Below, piece after piece: positions 16,879 through 25,962 of a stretch of 64,000 nucleotides of DNA (position 1 is its first letter; every line of letters begins with the position of its first letter). The notes beneath the pieces were generated by a model. That model saw only the letters and a program-made list of their open reading frames with translations. It had not been told where the DNA came from and did not search any database. The translations under genes and the position numbers were made by a program. This stretch comes from Aquimarina longa SW024. Its GTDB lineage: Bacteria > Bacteroidota > Bacteroidia > Flavobacteriales > Flavobacteriaceae. The DNA lies in contig NZ_AVQK01000014.1 in assembly GCF_001401755.1 (NCBI RefSeq), positions 62,001 through 126,000 on the forward strand, read 5' to 3'.

Positions 16879-17562
16879 TTAGCCTTTTCTTTGTACTACT
16901 TCAAATACTTTATTACCATCACACTTTAGTGTTTTAGAAGGATACTTAAGTAATAAAGCATAATCATGAGTTGCCATAAGAATGGTATTTCCATTCTTAT
17001 TAATATCTCTTAGAACCTCCATCACCTCTACAGAAGTCTGCGGATCTAAATTTCCAGTAGGCTCATCAGCCAATATCAATTCGGGATCATTGAGTAACGC
17101 TCTGGCAATAGCAACACGTTGTTGTTCTCCACCAGATAATTGATATGGATATTTAGTACCTTTAGTTTTCATACCTACTTTATCTAATACCTCATCAATT
17201 TTACTATTAATTCCTTTTTCATCGATCCACCCAGTAGCTTTAAGAACAAATAAAAGATTACCATTTACAGTTCTATCATTAAGAAGCTTAAAATCCTGAA
17301 ATACAATACCTAATTTTCTGCGTAGGAATGGGATTTGTTTTTCCTGTAATTTAGGGAGATCAAAATCAACAATACTACCCTCACCTTCTAATAAAGGAAG
17401 ATCGCCATACAATGTTTTCATAAAACTACTTTTCCCCGTACCTGTTTTACCAATAAGATATACAAAATCCCCTTTATTAACCTCGACATTAACATCAGAA
17501 AGAATTAGATTTTCACGTTGATAAATTGAAGCATTTTTGAGATTTAATACCGTATTAGACAT
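16879..17562 (-). CDS. ftsE: cell division ATP-binding protein FtsE
   Basis: 227 residues, a complete ABC ATPase: Walker A GKTGTGKSS, Q-loop at IVFQDFKLLNDRTV, signature LSGGEQQRVAIARALL, Walker B LILADEPTGNLDP and H-loop MATHDYALLL. Length and the NDRTVNGNLLF region fit FtsE, which with FtsX couples septal murein hydrolase activation to constriction. No ftsX is next to it; in Bacteroidota the two are often separate. The neighbouring TPR and barrel genes on the other strand recur near ftsE in this phylum, which is from memory and not checked. Confidence 0.9.
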   Translation of the reverse strand: MSNTVLNLKNASIYQRENLILSDVNVEVNKGDFVYLIGKTGTGKSSFMKTLYGDLPLLEGEGSIVDFDLPKLQEKQIPFLRRKLGIVFQDFKLLNDRTVNGNLLFVLKATGWIDEKGINSKIDEVLDKVGMKTKGTKYPYQLSGGEQQRVAIARALLNDPELILADEPTGNLDPQTSVEVMEVLRDINKNGNTILMATHDYALLLKYPSKTLKCDGNKVFEVVQRKG

Positions 17563-17999
17563 AGTTTTTGATTATAAATTAGATATACTTGGTAAAAATA
17601 TAAAGTTTTCTGTAAAATGATATGAGGTATGGCAATAGTTTTTTAGTACTGATCAAATGAATATGTTATTGTAACTAAAAGATACTTATATAAATCTCCC
17701 TAATGGTTACATATCTAGTATAACAAGATCTAAAGAAAAATAGTTTACGATTCATAAAGAAATCCTAATTCTGAACAGAAAATGTAATTATCTTTAAAAT
17801 CTTCCGTTATTTAGACAGAAGATAGGAATATCTTCAATACAAAAAAATATTCGCGGGAAACAATATTTACCTTAACTTAATACTAAAGAACATAAAACCT
17901 CAGGACTAGATCTTAGAGAGTATATGTTTTGGGCATTTTATTAATATATACGTTTTATATTTGGGGTGTTCAATGTTTAAATATCATAAAGTTTACTAT
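17563..17999 (+). promoter_or_regulatory. ftsE-TPR divergent gap with a promoter at 17929-17963
   Basis: 437 bp, mostly featureless and AT-rich. TTG at 17929-17931 and TATATTTG at 17956-17963 (24-bp gap) form a promoter for the TPR gene at 18000. This promoter overlaps an earlier in-frame ATG at 17961, which argues against that start. Nothing else was seen. Confidence 0.5.
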
Positions 18000-20900
18000 A
18001 TGAAATACATCATTTCGATGCTTTTTGTGATTGGTTTGTCTACCCATATAATGGCACAACAATCCGCCATTTATACTAATGACTTAGTGTTGTATAATCA
18101 AGCGCTAGAGTTATATCATAATAAACAGTTTCTGGCGGCACAAAATTTATTTGATAAAGTCAGAGATGCCTCAGAAGACACTAATATAGATGCCAATTGC
18201 ACCTATTATATCGCTAACTGTGCTGTTTGGTTAAATCAAAAAGGAGCAGATCAGCTATTAGAGAATTTTGTAGTACAATATCCAACAAGTATTAAGCGTA
18301 ATGCTGCTTATCTTGATGCTGCCACCTATTATTTTGATAATGGGAAGTATGCATATGCTCGTAAGTGGTATGATAAGGTAGATCAAAACAATTTAAGACG
18401 CACCGAAAAAGAAAAATATAATTTTAATAATGGATATGCATATTTTAAAATTCAGCGATTTAATGAAGCAAAAAAGTTTTTAACTCAGGTAGAAGATTCT
18501 CCTAAGTATGGAGCAAAAGCAAAATACTATCTAGGATTTATAGCTTATGAAGGAGATAATTATCAAGAAGCAGATAAACTATTTGATGAAGTAAAAGACC
18601 TTGACCAGTATAATAAAAACTTATCCTATTTTCAGAGTGATATGAATTTTAAATCTGGTAACTTTCAGGAGGCGATTAATGAGGGACTTGTACAATTGCC
18701 AAAATCAAAACCTTCAGAAAAATCTGAATTAAATAAAATCATTGGCGAAAGCTATTTTAATCTTGGTGAGTATGATAAAGCAATCCCTTATCTAAAAGAG
18801 TATAAGGGGCGAAAAGGAAAATGGAATAATACAGATCATTACTTTCTGGGATATGCTTATTATAAACAAGGAGCATATCAAAATGCAATCTCAGAATTTA
18901 ATAAAATTGTAGACGGGCGCAATGCTACCTCGCAGAATGCATACTATCACTTAGCAGAATCATATCTTAAAACAGATCAAAAACAACAAGCACTTAATGC
19001 ATTTAAAAATGCTTCAGAAATGGATTTTGAAGCAAAAATAAAAGAAGATGCTACCTATAATTATGCAAAACTAAGTTATGAAATAGGAAACTCCTTTGAG
19101 AGTGCTCCAAAAGTATTATTATCCTACTTAGACCAATATCCTAATACACCATTCGAAGAAGAGATAAAAGAACTTCTGATAAGTTCATATATCACCTCAA
19201 AAAACTATAAAGAAGCAATGGATTTGCTAGAAGGAAGTAGAAATTATGCAGATAAAGAGGTGTACCAAAAAGTAGCATTCTATCGAGGTATAGAGTTATA
19301 TAATGAGGGAAATCATAATGATGCAATACTATATTTTGATAAATCCTTAAAACAACAAGTTGATCCAGTATTTACCGCTAGAGCTACCTATTGGAAATCA
19401 GAAAGCGATTATTTATTGAATAATTTTGAAGAAGCACTAATTGGATTCAAGCAATTTCAGGGAAGCACAGGAGCATCATCAACCAATGAGTATAAACATA
19501 TTGATTACAATTTAGGATATACCTATTTTAAGCTAAAACAATACCCACAAGCGATTACTCATTTTGATGCTTTTTCTAAGAAAAGCGAAGTAGATGAAGC
19601 CAGAATCATAGATACGTACCTAAGATTAGGAGATAGCTACTTTATTTCTCGAAACTATTGGCCTGCTATGGAAACGTATAATAAAGCAATCAAAAAAAAT
19701 GGTCCAGATTCTGATTATGCACATTATCAAAAAGCAATTAGCTATGGTTTTGTAGATAAACATGACAAGAAAATTAAAGATTTAGAGATGTTCTTAAAAA
19801 AATATCCAAAATCGACTTATCGTGATGATGCTATGTTTGCCTTGGGAGACGTATATATATCAGAAAATAGAATCCAGCAAGGTTTTGACGCTTATGATCG
19901 TCTTATTAAAGATACACCCAGAAGCTCATATGTGTCAAAAGCATTATTAAAACAAGGGTTAATATATTATAATGGAGATAAAGGAAATTATGCATTATCA
20001 AAATTTAAGAAAGTAGTAGCAGAATATCCAGGAACAGACGAGGCCATACAAGCCGTAAAAACAGCACGGCTGATCTATGTAGATCTAGGAAGAACAGATG
20101 AATATGCATCATGGGTAAAAGGATTAAGTTTTGTAGAGGTTAGTGATGCCGATTTGGATAATACGGTTTATGAAGCAGCAGAAAAGCAATTTTTAGAAAA
20201 TAATGATACCTCAGCAACTAATGGTTTTAAGAAATACCTAGCAGAATTTCCTAACGGGTTACATGCCCTAAAAAGTCATTTTTATCTAGCACAATTGTAT
20301 TTTAAAAAAGAACAAAAAACTGCTGCAATCTCTCATTATCAATATGTATTAGAAAAAGAAAGAACCGAGTTTACAGAACAAGCACTAGCAAGGCTATCAC
20401 AAATATATTTAGAAAATAGAGACTATGAAAAAGCTATTCCGGTGTTAGAACGCTTAGAAATAGACGCCGATTATCCACAGAATATCATCTTTGCACAATC
20501 TAATTTGATGAAATCATATTATCAATTGATACAATATCAAAAAACTATTGTATATGCAGAAAAAGTTTTGGCAAACCCAAAAATCCAGAATGATGTAAAG
20601 AGTGATGCCAATATTTTTATAGCCAGAGCAGCTTTACAAACAGTCGATATGCAACGCGCAAAAAAAGCATATGCTAAAGTGCAAAAAATAGCAACAGGAG
20701 TACTTGCTGCCGAAGCATTATATTATGAAGCCTATTTTAAAAATGACGAAAGAAATTATAAAGGATCTAATGAAACGATACAGCAGTTATCTAAAAATTT
20801 TTCTGGTTATAAACTATACGGAGCTAAAGGATTAGTACTTATGGCAAAGAATTTCTATGGACTTAAAGACGCATATCAAGCAACGTATATTTTAGAAAGC

Positions 20901-21014
20901 GTAATCAAGAACTTTACAGAATATCCAGACGTAGTTGATGAAGCAAAAACCGAACTTAGAAAAATTAAAGCAGAAGAAGCAAAAACAAATTCATCTATCC
21001 AAACCGAACAATAG
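18000..21014 (+). CDS. giant exported TPR protein
   Basis: 1004 residues from the ATG at 18000, giving a signal peptide (MKYIISMLFVIGLSTHIMAQ). The rest is almost wholly tetratricopeptide repeats, at least 20, for example AKYYLGFIAYEGDNYQEADK, GESYFNLGEYDKAIPYLKEY and FLGYAYYKQGAYQNAISEFN. Such scaffolds bind partner proteins in the periplasm or at the outer membrane. It is followed by an outer membrane barrel gene 236 bp downstream, and a joint envelope function is a reasonable inference. It does not match SprE in size or N-terminus. Specific function unknown. Confidence 0.85.
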   Translation: MKYIISMLFVIGLSTHIMAQQSAIYTNDLVLYNQALELYHNKQFLAAQNLFDKVRDASEDTNIDANCTYYIANCAVWLNQKGADQLLENFVVQYPTSIKRNAAYLDAATYYFDNGKYAYARKWYDKVDQNNLRRTEKEKYNFNNGYAYFKIQRFNEAKKFLTQVEDSPKYGAKAKYYLGFIAYEGDNYQEADKLFDEVKDLDQYNKNLSYFQSDMNFKSGNFQEAINEGLVQLPKSKPSEKSELNKIIGESYFNLGEYDKAIPYLKEYKGRKGKWNNTDHYFLGYAYYKQGAYQNAISEFNKIVDGRNATSQNAYYHLAESYLKTDQKQQALNAFKNASEMDFEAKIKEDATYNYAKLSYEIGNSFESAPKVLLSYLDQYPNTPFEEEIKELLISSYITSKNYKEAMDLLEGSRNYADKEVYQKVAFYRGIELYNEGNHNDAILYFDKSLKQQVDPVFTARATYWKSESDYLLNNFEEALIGFKQFQGSTGASSTNEYKHIDYNLGYTYFKLKQYPQAITHFDAFSKKSEVDEARIIDTYLRLGDSYFISRNYWPAMETYNKAIKKNGPDSDYAHYQKAISYGFVDKHDKKIKDLEMFLKKYPKSTYRDDAMFALGDVYISENRIQQGFDAYDRLIKDTPRSSYVSKALLKQGLIYYNGDKGNYALSKFKKVVAEYPGTDEAIQAVKTARLIYVDLGRTDEYASWVKGLSFVEVSDADLDNTVYEAAEKQFLENNDTSATNGFKKYLAEFPNGLHALKSHFYLAQLYFKKEQKTAAISHYQYVLEKERTEFTEQALARLSQIYLENRDYEKAIPVLERLEIDADYPQNIIFAQSNLMKSYYQLIQYQKTIVYAEKVLANPKIQNDVKSDANIFIARAALQTVDMQRAKKAYAKVQKIATGVLAAEALYYEAYFKNDERNYKGSNETIQQLSKNFSGYKLYGAKGLVLMAKNFYGLKDAYQATYILESVIKNFTEYPDVVDEAKTELRKIKAEEAKTNSSIQTEQ

Positions 21015-21249
21015 TAATCGGTCATTAAACGAATTGTATTGTATGTTCAGATATTTAAAAAAAACAAATAAACCTAGCAAATCTCTAGATCCTGTATCGT
21101 TTGATATGAATAAAACTATATATATAAATGTTTCCAAAGGATATCATATGAGTTTAAAAAATTTCCAAGAACATTCTCTTGTTATGAGAATGATTTTAGA
21201 AAGCATCAAAAAAAAATTCCTGTTAAAAACAGCAAATACAAGTAACCCT

Positions 21250-22965
21250 ATGAAGTACAATGTCATATTTCTTGTTGGTATTTTTATGATAGGAATGATC
21301 AGTTTTGGACAAGAAAAAGAAACGTTAGAAACAGAACGAGTCGTTATTGTAAAAACATATACCCCAACCATCAGTGATGCATTTAAAGTAAAATCTACAC
21401 CAGTACTTAACGACTCTGTAACACAGCAGAAAAAAGAAATAAAATACAGTATTTTTTCGGCACCCGTAGCTTCGACATTTACTCCAGCAAAAGGACGAGC
21501 AGCCAATATTGATAGACCAAAACCAATAGATATCTACGATAACTATGCAACATTAGGATTTGGGAGTTTTACATCAGTTCTTGCAGAATTTTATAGTAAT
21601 TTTCAGATCAATCGTTCTGATAACATTGGGCTATATCTACATCATAACTCCTCGCAAGGAGGAATTGATAAAATACAATTAGAAGATAAGTTTTATAACA
21701 CTTTTTTAGACGCCAATTACACATCTCGTACCAGAGATTATACCTATGGCATAGAAATAGGAGCAGAACATCAATTGTATAATTGGTATGGGGTGCCAGA
21801 ATTACCAAAATTAACACAAGAACAAATAGATGAAATTGACCCTCAACAAAGTTATTTTGGAGCAAAATTAGGAGGAAAACTTCAATTTGATGACTTATAT
21901 TTTAAGCAAGTATCCGTAAACTATCGCTATTTTAGCGACGCCTTAAAATCGATAGAACATCATATCGTAGCAAAACCAACTTTTGAGTTCGAAATAGGAG
22001 ACAATTTGATAACCACTAACTTTATTGCAGATTATCTAAATGGAAGTTTTAAACAAAACCTAGGCACATTACCTAATGAATATAATATCCTTAATGTAGG
22101 AGTCAATCCAAGCCTTGTCGTATTAAGAGATAACCTTACACTAAGTTTAGGTGCAGCAGTATACTATAGTATTGATATTAAAAATAAAAATAGCGATCTC
22201 TTTATATACCCTAAAATTACAGCTTCTTACAGATTGCTAGACGAAACAGTAATCGCTTATGGAGGAGTAGAAGGAGGATTGCAACAAAACACCTATAGAG
22301 ATGCAGTACAAGAAAATCCATTTGTATCCCCCACATTGATTATTAGACCTACCAGTAAGTTGTACGATGCATATATCGGATTAAAAGGAAAATTAGGAGA
22401 TGTAGTAAGTTATAATTTTAGAGGAAGCTATGGTTTCGAAGACAGAAAACAACTATTTGTACACAATCCTATGACGATATTACAATCAAAAGGATATGAA
22501 TATGGAAACTCATTTTCATATCGATATGATGATATCAATACCATGACAGGGTATGGAGAACTAAATTTCGAAATCAGTAAAAAAATTACACTAGGAGCTA
22601 CCGCAGCATATTTTAAGTATACTACAGAAAAAGAAAAAGAAGCATGGAACCTCCCAGAGATTAAAGCCTCTACACTAGTAAATTATCAAATCAACACACA
22701 ATGGTATGCAGGAGCGCAGTTCTTTTATATAGGAGAACGAAAAGAAATCAATAATCAAGTAACCATAACAACCACTTCAGTACCTGTAATTACCTTAGAC
22801 TCATACTTTGATGCCAATGCGCATCTAGGTTACCGATTAAACGACCAACTCTCTTTTTTTGTAAAAGGAAACAACCTAATAGGCAAGAATTATCAACGTT
22901 GGGTAAACTATCCCGTGCAAGGCATACAAGTATTAGGAGGAGTTACCTATAAGTTTGATTATTAA
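21250..22965 (+). CDS. outer membrane beta-barrel (TonB-dependent receptor-like) protein
   Basis: 571 residues from the ATG at 21250, where MKYNVIFLVGIFMIGMISFG is a signal peptide. The frame stays open upstream to 20935, overlapping the TPR gene, but those residues lack export features. The mature part begins ETERVVIVKTYTPTISDAFK, and repeated aromatic strands follow (YATLGFGSFTSVLAEFYSNF, NIGLYLHHNSSQGGIDK). The last residues GVTYKFDY end in an aromatic, usual for outer membrane barrels. It has no full plug domain, so it is not a classic TonB receptor. Operon with the TPR gene. Confidence 0.75.
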   Translation: MKYNVIFLVGIFMIGMISFGQEKETLETERVVIVKTYTPTISDAFKVKSTPVLNDSVTQQKKEIKYSIFSAPVASTFTPAKGRAANIDRPKPIDIYDNYATLGFGSFTSVLAEFYSNFQINRSDNIGLYLHHNSSQGGIDKIQLEDKFYNTFLDANYTSRTRDYTYGIEIGAEHQLYNWYGVPELPKLTQEQIDEIDPQQSYFGAKLGGKLQFDDLYFKQVSVNYRYFSDALKSIEHHIVAKPTFEFEIGDNLITTNFIADYLNGSFKQNLGTLPNEYNILNVGVNPSLVVLRDNLTLSLGAAVYYSIDIKNKNSDLFIYPKITASYRLLDETVIAYGGVEGGLQQNTYRDAVQENPFVSPTLIIRPTSKLYDAYIGLKGKLGDVVSYNFRGSYGFEDRKQLFVHNPMTILQSKGYEYGNSFSYRYDDINTMTGYGELNFEISKKITLGATAAYFKYTTEKEKEAWNLPEIKASTLVNYQINTQWYAGAQFFYIGERKEINNQVTITTTSVPVITLDSYFDANAHLGYRLNDQLSFFVKGNNLIGKNYQRWVNYPVQGIQVLGGVTYKFDY

Positions 22966-23137
22966 GTAACCTTTTTTTTGCTGTAGGTTTAAAATAATAA
23001 CTACTACAAAGTTTATATATTTACCCTTGATTTTGTTTTCAGAACTTACAGTATTTTTATATCATCTATGATTGCTAAATTATAGAATTTAGTATTTTAT
23101 ATCAGTTTTTGTATCTTAGAGAGATAAAACGAGTTAT

Positions 23138-23950
23138 ATGAAAAGTATACTGTCCCTTATGGTTATGATGTTTTGGGTTACTGTTTATTCTCAGGATAAT
23201 TTTAAACTCTATTATGAAGAAACAGCAACAGGTTTTAAAATTCTGGCAGATAATGAAGAGTATAGCCCTGTTTCTGCAAAAATAGATTTTAGATTAGAAA
23301 ACCTTTCCTCTACCAATGGTACAAATAAAGTCTATATAATACCAGCAAAAACTAAAAGACATACGATAACAGATCTAAATGTAATAGATAGAAAGAAACG
23401 AATAAGATTAGGATACGAATCGATCTATAATCATGGAAATCATAATCAAAAAGAATATGATGTTGATTTTCAATACTACTTACCGTTTAAGAAAAACTCA
23501 GAATATTGGTTGTCACAAGGATATAATGGAGCAATATCTCATAAAAATGAAAACGCATTAGATTTTAAAATGCCAATAGGTACTAAGATATATGCCGCAA
23601 GAGGCGGAGTTGTAGTAGATATAGAAGAAAGTTTTAGTAAAAGTTGTACTACAGGAGAATGTGTAAAGTATAATAACTTTATTGTCATCTATCATGCCGA
23701 TGGCACTTTTGCAGAGTATACACATATTAAAAAAGATGGAGCAGAAATACATATAGGAGATCAGGTAACCGCAGGACAGTTTATAGGATATAGCGGTAAT
23801 GTAGGCTGGGCAACAGGACCACACTTGCACTTTATTGTATTTTTACAGAAATTAAAAGAAAGAAAAACTCTAAAAACAAAGTTTCGAATAGGAAATGGAG
23901 ACCAAGCTATTACACTGGTCGAAAAAGAGAAATATAAACGAACATATTAG
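23138..23950 (+). CDS. M23 family metallopeptidase
   Basis: 270 residues. Signal peptide MKSILSLMVMMFWVTVYSQ, a beta-rich domain to about residue 130, then the LytM/M23 catalytic domain: the first zinc ligands lie in SHKNENALDFKMPIGTKIYA, and the GPHLHF motif supplies the HxH pair. YTHIKKDGAEIHIGDQVTAG and FIGYSGNVGWATGPHLHF are typical. It probably cuts peptide crosslinks in peptidoglycan, or acts as a hydrolase activator if its substrate site is altered. All ligands appear intact. Gene stands alone. Confidence 0.92.
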   Translation: MKSILSLMVMMFWVTVYSQDNFKLYYEETATGFKILADNEEYSPVSAKIDFRLENLSSTNGTNKVYIIPAKTKRHTITDLNVIDRKKRIRLGYESIYNHGNHNQKEYDVDFQYYLPFKKNSEYWLSQGYNGAISHKNENALDFKMPIGTKIYAARGGVVVDIEESFSKSCTTGECVKYNNFIVIYHADGTFAEYTHIKKDGAEIHIGDQVTAGQFIGYSGNVGWATGPHLHFIVFLQKLKERKTLKTKFRIGNGDQAITLVEKEKYKRTY

Positions 23951-24423
23951 CCAATATCAATCAATTTATTTCACTCCTCCCCCCTCATCAAAGCGTATTC
24001 CATGAGAGCTAATCTCGATAGCAAAAAAATATTTTAGAAACATACTCGATGAGCTTGCTCAGAGGTTATTAATTCTGTACTCACTAAATGAGATTGTAGT
24101 GCTCCAAAACTTGCCTAAGACCTATACATACTCAGTTAACGAAACATCAACTTTATTACTTACTTAGATGACAAAACCCTAGTGATCTCTTAAACCATTC
24201 TAAAAACAAGACAATACTATATGCTGTAAACTAAAAAGTAAGGCAATACTATCCTTTTATTTTACATAACATAGAAAATAGAGTATTGTTTTTAGATCGT
24301 AGTACCCCATCCCAAATGATTTTTTAAAAGCGACACTACTATTTACAAAAAAAATCATGAGCAATATATCACCAAGAATAGAGAACCTAATAGTAAAAGA
24401 TTGTAATATGATATTAATAACTA
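23951..24423. other. gene-free stretch with a dispersed palindromic repeat at 23990-24125
   Basis: No gene is seen. 24024-24125 contains ACATACTCGATGAGCTTGCT and ACTCACTAAATGAGATTGTA, degenerate copies of the repeat family found at 49415-49510, 52725-52809, 55255-55335 and 58185-58430. The remainder shows no clear structure. Confidence 0.6.
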
Positions 24424-24838
24424 TAATCTACTATTATAGGAATACAGTGTAATATGAACAGTTTGTAATCTGTTGTTGTAAGAATACAATCTACTATTGT
24501 AGGAATATAGTGTAATATGAACAGTTTGTAACGTGCTGTTGTAAGAATGTAATCTGCTATTGTAGGAATGTAATCTGTTATGAATAGTTTGTAACGTGCT
24601 ATTGTAAGAATGTAATCTGCTATTGTAGGAATGTAATCTGTTATGAGTAATTTGTAATGTGCTATTGTAAGAATGTAATCTGCTATTGTAGGAATGTAAT
24701 CTGTTATGAGTAATTTGTAATGTGCTATTGTAAGAATGTAACCTGTTATTGTAGGAATGTAACCTAATATGAACAGTTTGTAACGTGTTATTGTAAGAAT
24801 GTAGCCTGTTATTGTAGGAATGTGACCTAATAAATAGG
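24424..24838. repeat. 21-bp tandem repeat with a 63-bp higher-order period
   Basis: About 20 tandem units of 21 bp. Units fall into three types that cycle in order, as in AATCTGCTATTGTAGGAATG, AATCTGTTATGAGTAATTTG and AATGTGCTATTGTAAGAATG, giving a 63-bp super-repeat present about 6.5 times. Edge copies are more diverged than central ones. Because 21 is a multiple of three, the minus strand holds an uninterrupted 147-codon frame (24421-24864) with a 21-residue repeat, which I take as a by-product and not as a gene. Confidence 0.9.
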
Positions 24839-25216
24839 GAGTGTTCAGTAAAGTGTGTTATCAAGTATAAACATTTAACTTTATGATATTATGAAAAAAA
24901 GTAGGGTTTATTATAAAGTTTTAAAAAAGCAATACACAATAGTATTTCCTTGATTTTAGCATAGCCCCGCTATGATGAAATTAGAAAACCCAGCAAAGCA
25001 ATAGCTTTTTTAGCAGTCTCAATAGTTTTATCTCAATACTCTTTTTGCAATCAGGTATAAAAACATATGACAGTAGTTAGTGCCATAAAACTTACACCCC
25101 TGTTTTCAGTACCCTATTTTTCATTGTTTACCGTGTTTTAGATCGCTGTAAACGATACTACCTTGCACAGTATTAAGAAGCTAATTTTATACTAATTTTC
25201 AATACCAGATATAGAG
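24839..25216. other. gene-free stretch
   Basis: AT-rich, with one small hairpin CATAGC-CCC-GCTATG near 24961. No gene, promoter pair or strong terminator was recognised. Confidence 0.4.
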
Positions 25217-25519
25217 ATGAAAAAAATTAATATACAAACGTACATCACCACATTTATGTTACTTTTTGTACTAGCAGTGATATGTAGTTTAATCGGATAT
25301 GCTAATGATAAAGGGACTCTTGTTTTTACTCCTGCAACAGTATTTTTAATGAAATTACATGCTATATTAAAGCTTCCTACAGAAACTATAGGATACTCCG
25401 GATTGATAAAAGGGATATATGGTCTTATAGGAGGGCTAATTCTTAATGTAATATTATATTCTTTTGTATTAGAGCGATTTGTTTTTTATGTAAAGAGCCT
25501 AAAACAAAAAGTTTTTTAG
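25217..25519 (+). CDS. small hypothetical membrane protein
   Basis: 100 residues with two hydrophobic helices, at about 9-28 (ITTFMLLFVLAVICSLIGYA) and 62-88 (LIKGIYGLIGGLILNVILYS). No family recognised. The regular start and clean membrane topology support a real gene. It has no close neighbour on its strand; the next gene begins 443 bp later, past a terminator. Confidence 0.55.
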   Translation: MKKINIQTYITTFMLLFVLAVICSLIGYANDKGTLVFTPATVFLMKLHAILKLPTETIGYSGLIKGIYGLIGGLILNVILYSFVLERFVFYVKSLKQKVF

Positions 25520-25962
25520 CATACACAACCACTTTGTGTTTGATAAAAGTTAGAATAATAGTATGAGAGATGACATACCAGTATGATAAGAAACCAGAAT
25601 TAATTAAATCAGGCTGTACATAATACCCTCTATTCAATTATAGCAGACGATGAAAAATTGAAGATAAACATTGAATCACAACAGAAGAAGAATATATATT
25701 GGGGGATATATATAGTAAGTTGATGTGGCAAACAATGAGAAAGGGGACGCCTTATTTTTAGTATGATTAAAATAAGGTATGCAGTTATAGGATGTTTCTT
25801 TTTGATGAGTTAAGAAACAGTTTTTATAATTGCTTTAATAAGCCTTGTGGGTTTTTAAAAAACCTGCAAGGTTTATTTTTTTAAGAAGTTACGACATTGT
25901 TAAGAAATAGTTCTTATTGTACTAATTTTCCTATCTTACAATTTAACAAAACATAGCATACC
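25520..25962 (+). other. gene-free stretch ending in a terminator at 25840-25883
   Basis: No gene longer than about 30 codons. Near the end, CCTTG and CAAGG plus GGTTTTT and AAAAACC pair into one stem, followed by a T-rich tract, a likely terminator. It lies over 300 bp after the only upstream gene. Confidence 0.6.

Noticed and set aside
20935..21249. Longer start for the barrel protein
   Set aside because: It overlaps the TPR gene by 80 bp and would bury the signal peptide that starts at 21250.
24424..24838. CRISPR array
   Set aside because: Units are contiguous with no unique spacers, and units differ from one another; no cas gene nearby.
24421..24864. 147-codon minus-strand frame made of a 21-residue repeat
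   Set aside because: The frame exists only because the repeat unit is a multiple of three; no promoter, no conserved domain and low complexity (RLHSYN repeats).
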